Positions 28,401-40,839 of a stretch of 64,000 bases of DNA are shown in pieces. The stretch comes from Selaginella tamariscina (Eukaryota > Streptophyta > Lycopodiopsida > Selaginellales > Selaginellaceae): positions 245,346-309,345 of the forward strand of contig PUQB01000084.1 of assembly GCA_003024785.1 (NCBI GenBank). The letters run 5' to 3'. Made by a program: the position numbers and the translations under genes. The notes below the pieces were generated by a model. It saw only the letters and a list, made by a program, of their open reading frames with translations. It was not told where the DNA came from and did not search any database. Positions within the stretch are counted from its first letter, which is position 1, and each line of letters opens with the position of its first letter.

Positions 28401-31249
28401 GTGTGAGCTTATATATAAATGTGTATGCGTGCATGGGTGATACCTCAACGTCGACTTGCACTTCAGGGACCTTCCTGAACAGATCACGTAAAGGACGTCT
28501 TACGGTGACGTGAAGACTTTGAGCTTCTTGTATCATTGGCTTTCCCCTTATACCATCTATCCCGACAACCATATTCACACCTGATATCTGTAAAACAAAA
28601 AAAAAATAACTTTTATACAAATACGCAAGTATTTACGTTATATATGTGAGTATGTCTCCCTTTATAAATATGTGCATATGCTAATTCTATTTATGATAAT
28701 GCATCTGCAAACTTACCAAGATGTTACTTATTTATATCATGTCAAGTATTAGAACAGTAAATAATAATCTGTTTACATCATCTTATACTTTTTATTATTT
28801 AAAACGACACGTTAGATTGAATCACTTACATCAGCATCTAAAACGTCGAGATGAACAGCAGAAGCATCGTTTCTCGTACCACCATGCCACTCGAACCTAT
28901 TCGAGACTTTTAAATGGCCCAAGTCTAGCTCCATGAATCTGAAACAAATTGAATATGTATAAGCATTTTATAAATATGCATATAAATATAATAAAAACAT
29001 ATACATAATACTATCCATCATATGCAGTATTTAGTATAGTCTGTAGTATAGTATAGCAACAAACATTAGTCTGAAAATATATATAACCTATATAATTATC
29101 ACACTATATGTATTCGGTTGTACTTGCAGTAATCATTTGAAATTCAGGAAGTTTCACGTTTAACACGCACGCACGCACATGCGCGCACACACAATAAATC
29201 AGTATATGAGTTTATATATACGTACTATCTATGTAATCATATGTACAAACGCATACACACATACAGAACATATATCTATATGCATGTGTGAGGTTCGCTT
29301 ATTATCTACAATTTGATTATCTAGTTTTAGTAAAGTGCATAATTTTTCTCGTGTACATTTGTTAATATAGTATATACAATTTTACTCACTCTCTGCTTTG
29401 AGAATTACGGGGCATAATGATGATAGGAGTGTCCATGGATAAGTCTAGTTTCAAAGCTGGTGCACCCTCCATATCTGTCTTTTGTATAAGCTTCTCAATA
29501 CCACCTGCTGTATCCACAACTGTTATAATCTGCTGTGCTTGAGGCGTTGCTAACGCAGAAAAGTAAGCCAATACCTAACCATGAACAAAATTATCAATAT
29601 TTTTGTATATACATTTATGCACACACAAATATATGTATTTTTATGCAGACATATATGTATATATACGTTACGAGTGCGTTCTCAGAATTTATATACATCT
29701 CCTGGATATACGTGTAGTGTGTGTGTCTGGAGAGAGAGAGAGAGAGACCAACCTCTTGAATGAATCTGTAGAGGAACACAACACGCACAGCAGAAAATTT
29801 TCCCACTAGGTTGTAATCGTGGCCTTCAAAATCATCGTCGTCTCTACTGAAGGATTTAAACTCCAGCTGGTTAATAAAAGTTAATAAATAAATATGCATG
29901 ATATATCTTTATGCGTATATACACATATATGAAAACATACTTAGCTGATGCACATACCGTGCATACATACATCCGTTTGCATATATGTTAATGTTATGTA
30001 CATGCACGAAAGAATACTTATCTACAATTATAACATTAGAGTATCCAAATATGTGTATGCATTACAAACATAAAATACATACCTTGACAAGCGATCCTGA
30101 ATCGGGATTACGTATATCGCACAGCCATCCCCATCTATGTTCTGGCCCAAGTTTCATATCACATACTCGTAAATTCCCCAAGATACCCGATATGGTAAAA
30201 GAACCAGGATAAACCTGCAGTATCCTAATTGTTATTATGCATTATATGATAACGTAGACTTATCGAACTTTGTATAGGATCACAGAGCATTTATCACACA
30301 CACACACACAGATATACAGATATATATGTATGTATGTATGTATATTATAGTTATCGTATGCTGGCAATTCAATTCGTAAGTACATTAACTTCATAGCTAA
30401 GATAATAACATATATAACTATATATTAGTACATTGTATACTTCAATATCAAACGTACCTTCAGGTCCATTTGGAAGTCCTGTTGAGCGAGCATTGCAAGC
30501 TGAGTACCATCTTCGAGATTTAAGAATATTCGAACACTTTCCATATTCATCATTAATGAGAATATTACTCTTGATTTTCCACGTCCTAGCAAACCCTTCA
30601 CAAACTGCCTTTGCTCTGTATCTGTATACACAAACAAATTAATGCAAAAACAAGTCATCTTAATACATATTGGCTAGAACCGTGATGACAGATAAAATAG
30701 TATACTGCATCTCTCGCTTTTTGAGCATACAGATCTATGCATACATTAAAATGCATACTGGCGAATATATAAATGACCCTGTGTGTGTGTGTGAAAGTAT
30801 GCATATATTAGATAAAACCACTTACAAACAATGGTGCATAATCTCTATCGTGTATGCTTTATTATTTTATTTATATGTGTATGTGTGTGTGTGAAAGAGA
30901 GAGTTTCATGTATGTATGTTAATGTGTACATAGCGTACAGGTATCTGCATATGTATAAATAACTAATATGTGCAATCTGTGTATATATGTGATAACATAC
31001 CTACTGTCTCATCAAAAGAAACTGATGGTGGTAACGTGCTTTCCATGTCAACTACCTCACTAAGTTGAACTCCAAAATCAATCAATGCAACAATGGTTGG
31101 ACGATTACAGAAAAAATCCAAAGTTGCCATGTTCATATTCATCTGTTAAAAACAGAAGTATGTTAGACGCACATTTACATGCTTTAGTAAGTAAACGTGT
31201 ATATGATATATTATGATATATTTGTATATGTGAGTGTGAGGTCATACAA

Positions 31250-31284
<35 letters not shown>

Positions 31285-31699
31285 TATATGCACAAAAAGA
31301 TGTTTTTATTCATTACTACTTATAAAATGTAACTAGTTCCGAATAAGAAACTGAATGAAATTAATTTAAGTTAGACTAGAGAATACATTGGATTTATTTA
31401 TGCAGCATGCTATTTCATGTTTTTATGTGGTATACACATATTAATATAAACATATATCCACATATGCAAACAAAAGTTTTACCTGTGTATCAGTCCATCG
31501 TACTCTGGAGACTGTGTTTCCCTCATGATAAGCAACAACACGAACAAAATCGGACGATTCTGATCCTTCAAATATGTGATCCCACATTTCAACAATTCAT
31601 CTCATCAGGCTTCCAATTTTCTAATAGAAATTAAAAGAATTAGTATACGTATAAAACAGTAATGAATAACATATACATGCACAGTAATTATTATATATA

Positions 31700-31733
<34 letters not shown>

Positions 31734-34700
31734 TTCTGCATACATATGCATATATAAATTTATTCATACTTGAGATTTTCCGTGTGTTCAGAGGTAAAAT
31801 CAGACAAAGCGTCGTTAAATTGTTCATCATCTTCCTCTGGAATATCCGTCGGCATGTGCTCCGGAATATCCTTCAGAGTATGGGACTTAGCAATGTACTA
31901 CAGGACTGAGAAACATAACCCTGTAGTTTATCCTCGATTCTCAAGGAGTGTAACTTCACGGCAATTTCATGTCGTAAGGTCGTTGCAATAGATTGACCTG
32001 CACAAAAACATTAAGAAAATGTACATTTATAGATATATTGTATATATAGCTTTTCTAATATATGCAATGTAAAAAAATCTATATACGAACACACGTATAT
32101 ATTTCTTTGTACACATTAACGATTTGACAATTATTATACATGTCTACAAGCTGTACAACTATGTCTACAGATATATACACATCCTGCTATTCAGCATAAA
32201 ACAGATCGAGTGAGAGACACTACTATAATACACTATATAATATACAAATATAAGTTAAAAGATCTATTTTCACTATAAAAAGGCATATACAATTTAAATA
32301 ACCAGCTTATATGTATTTCATGATTACATGTACTTACTTGACCACCGGAAGCTTGAAGCTCTGCCATGAATCCTCAGTTGATTTTCCGGAAACCTACAAA
32401 ACATAAAGTCCGATTACGATAACAAAACTTATGTATTATAAATAACATAAAGATGGTTATATTATCACATATATACGTTGCATATTTGTACACATTCATT
32501 AAACAGTATATTAAACATCATCACATAAACCACATATACATTAGGTGATACGGAAATATTATACTTATATATTACATAGATTTACCTTCCCAGAACAGAA
32601 ACCCGGAGTTCTTTGAGTGCCCAAAAACAAATAGATGTATTTGCTTGGAGGAATCGACGTGAGCCAAAGTTTTCGAGTCTGCTCACCAGTAACGGGAACA
32701 ACAACCTGAAATAACGGTTTAGTACATAGATACACAGACAAATATATATACACGTGTAAGAACTTACAGATGATCTATAAGTTGCCAAAGTCATATATTT
32801 TAACCAGGAAGACTTCGACTCCGCATTCTTCAGCTGGAGCACAACTGCGTTCGATGACTCAATCACCTGCATATGATTTAATTACTTCTGTGTGCGTGCG
32901 TGTGTGTGTGTGATTCTATATATCATGGGAGAGGGAACTAAATCTACAATGTAAGGTAGCATTACATTATACATATTTATATATACCCGAATAATTTTGT
33001 CTATATGTACATGTGTGTGCACGAGTGTACACACACCAGTGTGTGCTAACAGAACCCATACTTCTGTAGATCAAAACCACGGTTACAAACACAATAACAT
33101 TTTCTGAGCCACCGATCAAGTCCGGAGGTATTTCCACCACTTGCTTCCCGTTTAGACTAGAAAGGGGAAAAGAAATTTATTTAAAAAAAAAAAGAAAACG
33201 TAACTGGAAACATTAATAACGATTACCTTTAAATACTCAAAATCGTCTATATGTATTCATATTATTATATACTCCGTACTACATAATATTGTGTATAGAT
33301 ATAACATACAAAATAATTTATAATATAAGCACATAAGCACAGCATAGATTAAATTATGTATTAGGGCATAATGTGACGAAAATCATGGATTTCTTGAGTA
33401 CAATAAAATCTTGTATACAGATATACACATTATACCTGCAATAGCGTTGGTATGTCTCTGCATCCTCCGACTCTAATATGTATAAATAAGGTCCTGCTAA
33501 TGCAATCCAGCATGGCTGCCATTCTGCAGTGATATTCCCGATCCCCTATCGAAAATAAACACAGTTAAATAACATTTTAAACTATTATGAACTTTGAGTT
33601 AAAAGAGCCGACGTAAGAAGACAAGATGAGAGAGAGAGAGTTACCCCCACAGCAAAACGCGGCATCTCCTGCATGGTCCGAGGGTTGCCAAGCTAAAATA
33701 CGTCTCTCAGGACTTGTAAGATCGCTGGACTGTGAAAAGTAAACAGAGTTAACTAAGCTTAACAGGGAAGTTGAATTTACTTACGCCTTGTTAATAATCA
33801 CGAACGTGTATGTTTATGTGTTATTACCTGTATATGTCCTCTAGAGCATCTAACAGATACAATACTCTCAGATATCTTGCTGCGAGAAGTGCATACTCAG
33901 ACGAGGAACTTCAATTGCTACACACGTCAAAGGATATTCAAGTTCATCGTACCGAGCCTAAGAAAAGATAGTCGGTAAATAGTTGCATTTTATTATATAC
34001 ATACATGTATATATGCATATATTCACACAATATATATCGGACGTATACATGTAATTGTATAGACAAATATATACATTCTGGGTGTCTATAATTATATTTA
34101 TCGGTATATACATGTACATATGTATGCTGAAAATATACAAGTATTCGTATATATGCACGTACACACTTGTATGTTTAGAATACTCTCATTACTAAAAACA
34201 CATGATATGAATATATGAGTATAGACCCCACACAAAAATTTGAATATATGCTGTGAAATTATTCTAACGATGCGCACACACACACACACATACACACACA
34301 CGAAAAAAAAACGCACACACCATCTCCCCTGTATTATGTAATATAACAGACGTAGAGAATATATATCTATTTTGTGCCTACTTCCCACATATTTTATACA
34401 TACGCAGATAAGTTATAATATGTGTGTGTGTGTAGATTATGTCCTAGCAATATTTACCTGATGTAAGATGATTGACATTCCACAGCGATCGAGAATGGGA
34501 AAGACGGAATATCCCGAGTCATGAATAAGCCTGCTTCAACAAGTGAAGAAAGGTGTGACCACTCAAATTCACCGTCGATGAAGAAGCCGATATATCTCTT
34601 CCAGTCACAAAAAACCTTGCTGTACCGACTACTGGTTCGTTCTCTTCATTCTGCTAACATGAAAACACTAGATATAGATATTAAAGAGAGAGAGATACTA

Positions 34701-34821
34701 CCATCGTAGGATATATAATATAAGAATTATATGCTCTGTTGTAAACGTGTTTTATGATATATCTCTGGCCGTGTCACATATATATCAAGCATGAGGATAA
34801 TGAGGATATGTGCAAACTCAT

Positions 34822-34852
<31 letters not shown>

Positions 34853-37800
34853 GCCTGTCGACGTTAGACGTAAATAGATTCTGTATGTGTTCCATTATAA
34901 ACAATATAATACATGTGTAGAATTTCATGTATGCATAATTTTCGTCCTGTAGATGAATGTGAGTGTGTTCCTGACATGTTATGCAATCATACTTTGTTCT
35001 AATATTATACAAGTAGAATGTTGTATCTATGTTAGTTGTGTGCATGTGTGAACAAATTTCTATATTGATGACATGTATAGATGACATGTCATCAATACCC
35101 AGACATGCAGACATATATGAGTATGTGTACATGATGTATATATGTATACATAGACTTAATATAGAATATATATTACTCACGTCTACTGTACGAAGATTGA
35201 AATGACCCAAGTCTACCAATAGTTGACTTTCTTTTCCAATTCCCTCCTTTTTGATCACCGGAATTCTGACCTTAGGAGCATCAATATCCAAGTCCACTGA
35301 AAACCTGCATAATGATTCAATTTAATTAACTCGAAACTAATAACATTATATATTTAGCAGATTGGAGACAAATAAATTATATACAAAGACTCTTTAATAT
35401 AACAGTACTATTATGTATAAACTATATAAAACAATCCACAGACCATTGTTATTTAGCGTTTGAACTATGATCCTATGATAATACTAATATATAGATATTT
35501 GATGCCTTATATAAATATAGAATCCGGCACACCTTCTCTGTTTCTCTAACTGCGACAACAGCCTTTCCTGAGCTCTTTTAGTGACTTCTTCTAGCTTTGA
35601 CTGCGAGGTTTATAGAGATGTTAATAATCCATGTAGCAGATAATTCTATATTACATATATAGTTCTATATATTCTATATGTCATACCTGTAATGCTACAG
35701 CAGTTTCCAAAGCCACGGTTGGACTCAAAGCTTGACCGGATTTCATAAACCGCAAAAATCTGTCGAAGCTTGATCGCCATACCTGCATAGAAATACAATT
35801 TCGCACTTACGTTGTGTATACACATGTATAATATATACCACATATGTGAATACATATATGCATACATCTATATACCTAGAGATAGAGTCCATAATCAGCC
35901 AGTATACACGATTCACCAAGTATTAGATAAAATTATATTGAAACATTGAGTCATAGATATTACCGTGACGTGGCAGGGCGACATTGCTACAGAAAGCTTC
36001 CAATCTAAATTATCTGCTTCGAAAGGATAATAAGCAAAAGTCGACTCTAATGCGCGTATTCTTCCTTCCCTGCTCACACTCTGATTCAAAGCAAAGTTAG
36101 CATTTGCATTATGCAACAGACATTAACAAACATATACAATTGACTAAAGAATAACGAAGACGATGTGCGCATACATAATACAACACATATAGGCTACCAT
36201 GCATACATATAGTTACATATCAACGAAAATAATTACCGAAATGAGGGGCCTTCAGGGAGGATAGTCCATAATAAGTAAGCTTTGCATCGCAGTAAAATGT
36301 TTTTGGAAACATTTTAACCGCAACCTTGAGGTTTGAAAAGGTCCCACACAAAATCACCAAACCGGAATCGTCCTTTAAACACGCAGTGCTTTGCTTTAGA
36401 GTCACGTCAAATGCTGTATGGAGCATATTCGGAGAATCCTGACTAGGAGAATCCTGCAAAATGTTTTTAAACCTATCAGTTTTAATAAATTATAGTCATA
36501 AAAACATTATTCTCTGACAGGATTTACTGATCGTCAGCTAATTATATTAAGAACAGACACATTATATTATGGTGCGTGTGTGTGAGAGAGAGAGAGAGAA
36601 AGCCATTGAAGTGACATACCTGATCAGGTTGGTAGCTTAATAACTCATTAATTTTATTCCATTCTTCCCTAGTTAGCTGTCCCGGTGCTTCTTTAGCATC
36701 CGATTGTTCAGATCCAGGACCAATAGCACCTTTCTGAGCACCCCTACATAAGACACAATTATTAATGACATATATACGTATGTGCGCACTAAGATAATTT
36801 ACTTTTTTGAATGTAATATAAAACAAACTAATAGATACTTATATTAGGACTATTTAACGTAAAGCAATATCTACTAATTAGATTACCAGCTGATGTTCCA
36901 CCATGAAGTTTTTCTAGCTTTTTCCCGTGCAATAGCTGCCTCCTTTAGCTTTGCAGTTTCCACTTTTGCGTGTGCCAAAAGCCTGATAACTTTAACATGT
37001 GAAAAAATATTTGACATATTATATGTAACATATACATATATAATAGATTAAAAAAATAAAGCATACAAAACCATGTATATCTATACAAATGTATATTTCA
37101 ATATACATGCAACATGTATGTATGCTTCAAGGGTAAGGCAACAAGACCTAGATATATGATGTGCATATAGTATTTATGTGTAAATACTTGTGTGTGCAGC
37201 ATACCTCCAAAGCAGGACAACCTCCACGTCTAATTCTTTGTCAACCTGTCGAATTTTCGCATCCATCTTCCCGCCCTCAGCATACTTAGTCACGTAATCC
37301 CTTCGTAGATTACATAAACGCGAAATATCCTCCCATACAAATTTACACCTGGAAAACATACATACATACGTGTGTGTGTATATATATAACAATTGATTAT
37401 TCTTGAGTTAAATAACTCATAATTAAAAACTATATTACAATTATGTTAAACACGTTAAGCATACAATTAATACATAAACATAAACTTAACCTCTTTGGCC
37501 TTTGTTGTTGTAATCCGGCTCGAGAAGCATATACCCACCATGACCGTGGATCTTCCATAACAGATTTAACGGGTCTATATGATGAAAATTCCATTCGTAT
37601 TCTGTACCTTGAAACACCCTCTAGAAGCTTTATGCCGTCACGGTATTGTGCCTGCAAATAGAAACTCTTAACCATATACTTCATAATAAACATTTATACA
37701 GATGGGTGCATGTTAGTGTATTGCCCACATATAGATGTATATCCATAAATCTGCGTAATGACGTGTATAAGATACGGAATGTATCCGTGTAAGTGTATAT

Positions 37801-40800
37801 GCAGTATACGTATATGTATATTGTTGTAGAGCTGTTTGTACACGTGCAAGTGCGATGTATATATCTCATACACAGCACAAATACATGCAAACAGACACAC
37901 ACGTGTGCGCGCTTAGAGAATGTCTATGTGCATATATATATGTATCATATATTGCATATAGATTCAATATGCTTCAATAGATATAGAATCTCAAACCTAC
38001 TACACACGAAATGTATATGGTTATCTATATGTATATACCTAAGCAGACATAACATGGTCGAAACATCAAAAATAAATATGAAATTAGCTTATGTTTTTAT
38101 TAATAAGTGAACACAAATTACCTCTGAAATCCCTGTAGATACTTGGTCCAGAAAAAGTGATGCTCTATGAAAAGGTGTCTTGGGATCTCTTTTCTCACGT
38201 TTTCCAGCGCGATGGTACTTCATATTACCAGCTACAGGATGAAGCAAGTATTGATGATCCACATTCCGTTTTATACTTGGTTCAAACAACTGCATATATA
38301 TTGCATATACACGTTAATCATCTGCTACAGCTGGCACACAAATACACACGTCTTAACATAAATACCTATACATATTTAAGATATTTCTTATGTGGTTACG
38401 ATCTGTCTAATATGTTTTCAAGTAGTGTACCATTCTGTGATATGACATGTTAATAGAATTCTCCTTACTATAAATTATGAATATGTCGTTAGTAAGACAC
38501 AAAATTATACAAATACTATATGTGGAATGCATGAAATAATATTTACTTCATATAAACAAATATGTACCTCGCTCCATTCTTTTGGTGTTAGCTCATCCCA
38601 GCGTTTACTTAATGTCCAGGGTTCAGTATCTGTATCATGGTATATAGAAAAGCTGTCCAGCTGGAGCGACTGCGATAGCAAAACATTAAGCTTCTTCAAT
38701 TAAAAAACAGAATATACATAACAGAGGCATGTATAACACACACTAAACAAAACTCTGCACAAACGTAGTATAAAGACACATACAATATATATACAGAAGG
38801 AAACAATTATAACAAAGTACATGCTTACCTTATGGAGCCTGTCTAAAGCTCCACTTGTTACGAAAGTTTCTACATCGTTCTGATCTATAGTGACAGCGGC
38901 GAGTTTGGCCAAGACAATTCCAAAACAAAATGGATGAGATGGATTACTGCGAAATAGATGTAATAGTTAGCATTGACATTAGTTAATAAGGAAAATTAAT
39001 ATTGATCTCTACGTTAATGTATTAATATAATAGAACATTGAAAGTTAAACCTTAGCACGTCTTCATAGCGAATATGTACATTGGTGACGGATATTTTCAA
39101 ATTCCCGACTACTGTTGCAATAAGAGAGCTTATCCAGGACTGGGACTCCGGAGACTGCAAACATGAAACAATTAACATACATATATAAGAAGTAGATTGC
39201 AAAAAATGTGCTAATATAATAGTATAAGTCCATGAGTTTATAAAATATATTTTAAATCGTTAAAAGAAATAAAGTTGACCATACAGCATTATCCCCAACT
39301 TTCCCAGCTTTTGCATCAAGCATTGCCATTTCAAGTTCCTGAAAACATTAATGATGTTAAACATTGAACATTGGATATATATATATATATATATGACTAT
39401 GTTTTATGTGTGTACATGCTTGACATACATTCGTAAAAGAGCACATATTAAATGAAATATCACACAAACCTCAATGCGGCTGCGTTTAGTATCCAGCCAG
39501 ATCTCCATGCTTTCCTCCTGCAAATTGAAATTAATATAGCTTACAAATAATGTGTTCATAAACCATTAACATGTGCATGCACCTGGCAGCAGACTGTATA
39601 CATGTGCACGCAATACATGATGTCTGTGAGTGTAACTCCATATTACGGGTAATTTTTAGAATAGCAATTGATTAAATTAATTAAGACTAACCGTGAAGAG
39701 CTTAGCATCATCCACAGGTTCTGCAAGCACGAAAACCCGATCCAAGAGCACGATGACAGGGTCCTTTCCTAGCCTGTTCCAAGGAATCTAAAACAAATCC
39801 ATCCGCATCAATTACCAGTAGAGATAAATAATATGATAGTATACGCAATATATACGACAAATAACCACAAACGAAATTATAACAAAACGAACTATATATG
39901 TATAATCTACTAAAGTACATTCATAGTTTCTTTCATATATTATTACAGCTTTTTGTGTATACATATATGCATCATTATATATATAATCATATGCTTTTCC
40001 GGTGTGGTACAGATAATTACTCAAACAACAGCTAACGACTATATTTTAATTAAAATATACGCTACATCTATATCTACCTTATATGTTTACTGATGATTTT
40101 CTGTTTGTGCGTGTGTGCATGCATGTATATGCATATATAAAATGTATAAGCCCACCTTCAATGTAACCGAGCCAAGGAAACCTGCTTTCACCGTCAAAGG
40201 TAGGCGCAACGCATTTAGGGCTTCCGCCTTGAGCTGTAGGTCCTTGAGAACTACGTCACCTACACACATCAAACACACATATGGTCTTATATGAACGTCA
40301 CCTACACACATCAAACACACATATGGTCTTATATGAACGTCACCTACACACAACAACATTACATACAACATGTATATGAAGCTTATATAAATACCTTTCC
40401 AAACGCTGATTTGTAGAGCTTCCGCAGACAGCCCTCGTACATACTGGCCCAGATATCTTCGGAGAAGATATAATACCTGCAAACAAGTCCAAAATCATTA
40501 TAAATAAATAAATAAATGTCTAAAAATCCCAGATTGTCACAAACAAAGGAAAAGATTAGTAATAATCTGTAGAAAAATGCGGAAATCACGGGAAAACAGG
40601 CAGCTTTTTGGCCGACAATGCTCAAAACATTAAGAATACAGAAAAACGCACCCCGGAAACGCTAAAAATCGGTAAAATTTCCCGAAAATGGGGAAAATCG
40701 GCAGAAAACAAACAAGAAATTCAGAAAATATGCGAGGAAAATGCAGGAAATTCACAGAATGCAAGAACACGAATAGATTAGAGAAATCTGCAGCTGGATT

Positions 40801-40839
40801 GAGGAAGAAATGTACGATCCTTACATGAGCCTCAAACAT
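6398..40839 (-). CDS. VPS13: VPS13-type bridge lipid-transfer protein, ~90 exons
   Basis: This is a giant rod-shaped protein of membrane-contact sites that moves bulk phospholipid between organelles (family knowledge). The start is ATG at 40837-40839 (MFEAH, then a GTAAGG donor). Further exons are 40395-40476, 40156-40259, 39692-39787, 39470-39517, 39285-39338, 39051-39154, 38829-38946, 38568-38669, 38122-38289, 37491-37651, 37205-37348, 36887-36982 and 36620-36743. The first eleven junctions keep frame. The last exon is 6398-6711, stop TAA at 6398-6400. Domain order: chorein N, PH-like insertion, repeating-beta-groove segments, WxPRAPxGY repeats, C2, VAB/SHR-BD, VPS13_C, and a second WxPRAPxGY block. 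This matches the ~4100-4200 aa Arabidopsis At1g48090/At4g17140 class rather than the shorter SHRUBBY. Introns of ~80-900 bp are packed with TG/GA/TA repeats. Apparent one-base breaks occur near 12218, 17930, 22607, 23385, 31597, 31880, 33089, 33886, 34525, 34584 and 34612. Whether it is functional depends on whether those are real. Confidence 0.93.
7972..8012. repeat. Compound (TG)n(TA)n microsatellite in VPS13 intron
   Basis: A run of TG dinucleotides passes directly into TA dinucleotides within an intron between the exons ending near 8414 and starting at 7911. Typical of many such tracts in this gene. Confidence 0.95.
8414..10750 (-). other. VPS13: VPS13_C / ATG2-C-like amphipathic region
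   Basis: Exons at 10750-10622, 10396-10172, 10010-9858, 9735-9567, 9468-9415, 9298-9138, 8968-8850, 8733-8600 and 8490-8414 encode the conserved C-terminal module. They give PLKLLTGVDLLGNASSALGH, GIREGGEALAKGFFRGVTG (with KPLEGARSSGVEGFLQG), GVGKGVIGAAVQPVSGVLDL, and the PH-like tail IVWDVTWNELMTMELAHGK. The helices from VDLLG to GVEGFLQG form the lipid-droplet/mitochondrion-binding region of human VPS13 (family knowledge). Confidence 0.9.
11494..17890 (-). other. VPS13: VPS13 adaptor-binding (VAB / SHR-BD) exons
   Basis: Exons across this block encode the six-bladed adaptor-recruiting region. Among the segments are LVVSNNTDIALEVAVCPF (17278-17103), a dysferlin-like RRRRWVRTRQ (16356-16017), DWRLSVNAPLRFENLLPC with EYIIWEK (15080-14862), VPYWLSNDASLPLSYRLVE (14231-14099) and LEGYRWSLPFRID (12920-12738). 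The asparagine-centred NxxxxxLxxxxC pattern is the known adaptor-binding signature of the family. A frame break lies near 12218 where a GG run interrupts an expected W-E-N-L. Confidence 0.85.
17815..19150 (-). other. VPS13: VPS13 C2 domain exons
   Basis: Exons 19150-18957 (CPDFLCALRLVTAKQFP ... KWNEVFIFEVPT), 18494-18440 (SVNLEVVVTN..ARCGKG), 18266-18104 (AVGILSLPV ... WPLAQ) and 18033-17815 (NVAVQLYFFSTSPDW) form a C2 beta-sandwich. The W-NE-F-F-V and L-V-V-N-AARCGKG strands are those found in plant VPS13. C2 domains bind membranes. The last exon appears to change frame near 17930, in an AAAA run, before the GPWESLRCVLPL segment that opens the VAB domain. Confidence 0.75.
18685..18735. repeat. 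(TA)n microsatellite in VPS13 intron
   Basis: About 50 bp of alternating TA with a single phase slip, inside the intron between the C2 exons at 18957 and 18494. Confidence 0.95.
20068..20155. repeat. Long perfect (AT)n microsatellite in VPS13 intron
   Basis: About 88 bp of uninterrupted AT repeat, the longest simple tract in the window, inside the intron between exons near 20220 and 19913. Fully self-complementary, so it can extrude as a cruciform or hairpin. Confidence 0.97.
21773..21932. repeat. (AC)n and (CT)n(AC)n microsatellites in VPS13 intron
   Basis: An (AC)n run at about 21773-21801 and a compound (CT)n(AC)n run at about 21893-21932 flank ~90 bp of unique intron sequence. Confidence 0.93.
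22185..25083 (-). other. VPS13: VPS13 internal WxPRAPxGY (VPS62/DUF946-like) repeats
   Basis: Successive exons repeat the signature W-x-P-x-A-P-x-G-Y followed by a GD/GC turn: FWRPRAPPGYVILSDCAISG (24540-24455), WLPIAPEGYSAIGC (around 23995), VSIWRPIATAGYTIVGDS (around 23030) and YIWLPTAPAGL (around 22590). This is the DUF946/VPS62-like beta unit present in long plant VPS13 proteins. Frame breaks at about 22607 and 23385 separate parts of otherwise well-matched exons. Confidence 0.8.
24128..24179. repeat. Compound (GT)n(GA)n microsatellite beside a VPS13 donor site
   Basis: (TG)n followed by (AG)n ends immediately at the exon edge near 24180. On the coding strand it is a (TC)n(AC)n tract starting within a few bases of the 5' splice site. 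Confidence 0.93.
25540..31998 (-). other. VPS13: VPS13 central repeating-beta-groove exons
   Basis: About 15 exons encode beta-rich segments typical of the VPS13 rod. Examples are MATLDFFCNRPTIVALIDFG (31142-31004), FSLMMNMESVRIFLNLEDG (30622-30459), GSFTISGILGNLRVCDMKLG (30214-30081) and LVVVDFLLEVSQFFLPS (26900-26715). The exon at 26500-26270 carries HIDEFVYDGCGKTLDI and PVILVGYSKNLRFRNVKIK, matching the conserved plant VPS13 stretch just before the WRP repeats. Frame breaks appear at about 31597 and 31880. Confidence 0.8.
31692..31732. repeat. (AT)n microsatellite in VPS13 intron
   Basis: Two AT runs separated by one interruption, within the intron between exons at 31772 and 31620. Confidence 0.93.
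32582..33546 (-). other. VPS13: VPS13 PH-like domain insertion
   Basis: Exons at about 33437-33546, 33064-33158, 32778-32868 and 32582-32706 give, in order, AEWQPCWIALAGPYLYILES, LNGKQVVEIPPDLIGGSENV, SNAVVLQLKNAESKSSWL and EQTRKLWLTSI. The W..CW..L.G.YLY..ES start, the central basic strand and the final W-containing helix fit a pleckstrin-homology fold, known to be inserted in plant VPS13 proteins. The reading frame appears to slip by one base around 33085-33092 (VIVF continues as NRGFDLQK in another frame). Confidence 0.7.
37205..40839 (-). other. VPS13: VPS13 chorein_N module (exons 1-12)
   Basis: The first ~400 residues are encoded here. After MFEAH the second exon gives VLYLLRRYLGQYVRGLSAEA, then VVLKDLQLKAEALNALRLP and VKAGFLGSVTLKV, the hallmark chorein N-terminus that forms the lipid entry cap of VPS13/ATG2 proteins. 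Later exons give DPVIVLLDRVFVLAEP, ISVTNVHIRYED, HPFCFGIVLAKLAAVTID and KEWSE, all recognisable chorein positions. Exon phases add up without a break through 37205, making this the best-preserved part of the gene. Confidence 0.93.
40259..40352. repeat. VPS13: 42-bp tandem duplication carrying VPS13 intron-2 acceptor
   Basis: A 42-bp unit (GTCACCTACACACATCAAAC..., ending ATATGAAC) occurs in two full tandem copies plus the start of a third. On the coding strand each copy ends in TGTGTAG followed by GTGACGT, so the authentic 3' splice site at 40260/40259 has near-identical upstream duplicates about 42 and 84 bases earlier. Use of an upstream acceptor would insert 42 or 84 bases, both multiples of three. 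Confidence 0.9.

Noticed and set aside
30560-31150. Possible second gene boundary inside VPS13
   Set aside because: Segments before and after follow the same family order and splice cleanly, so one gene is the simpler reading.
40258-40345. Possible CRISPR-like repeat-spacer pattern (42-bp repeats)
   Set aside because: The repeats are directly tandem with no spacers, in a eukaryotic intron; simple tandem duplication.
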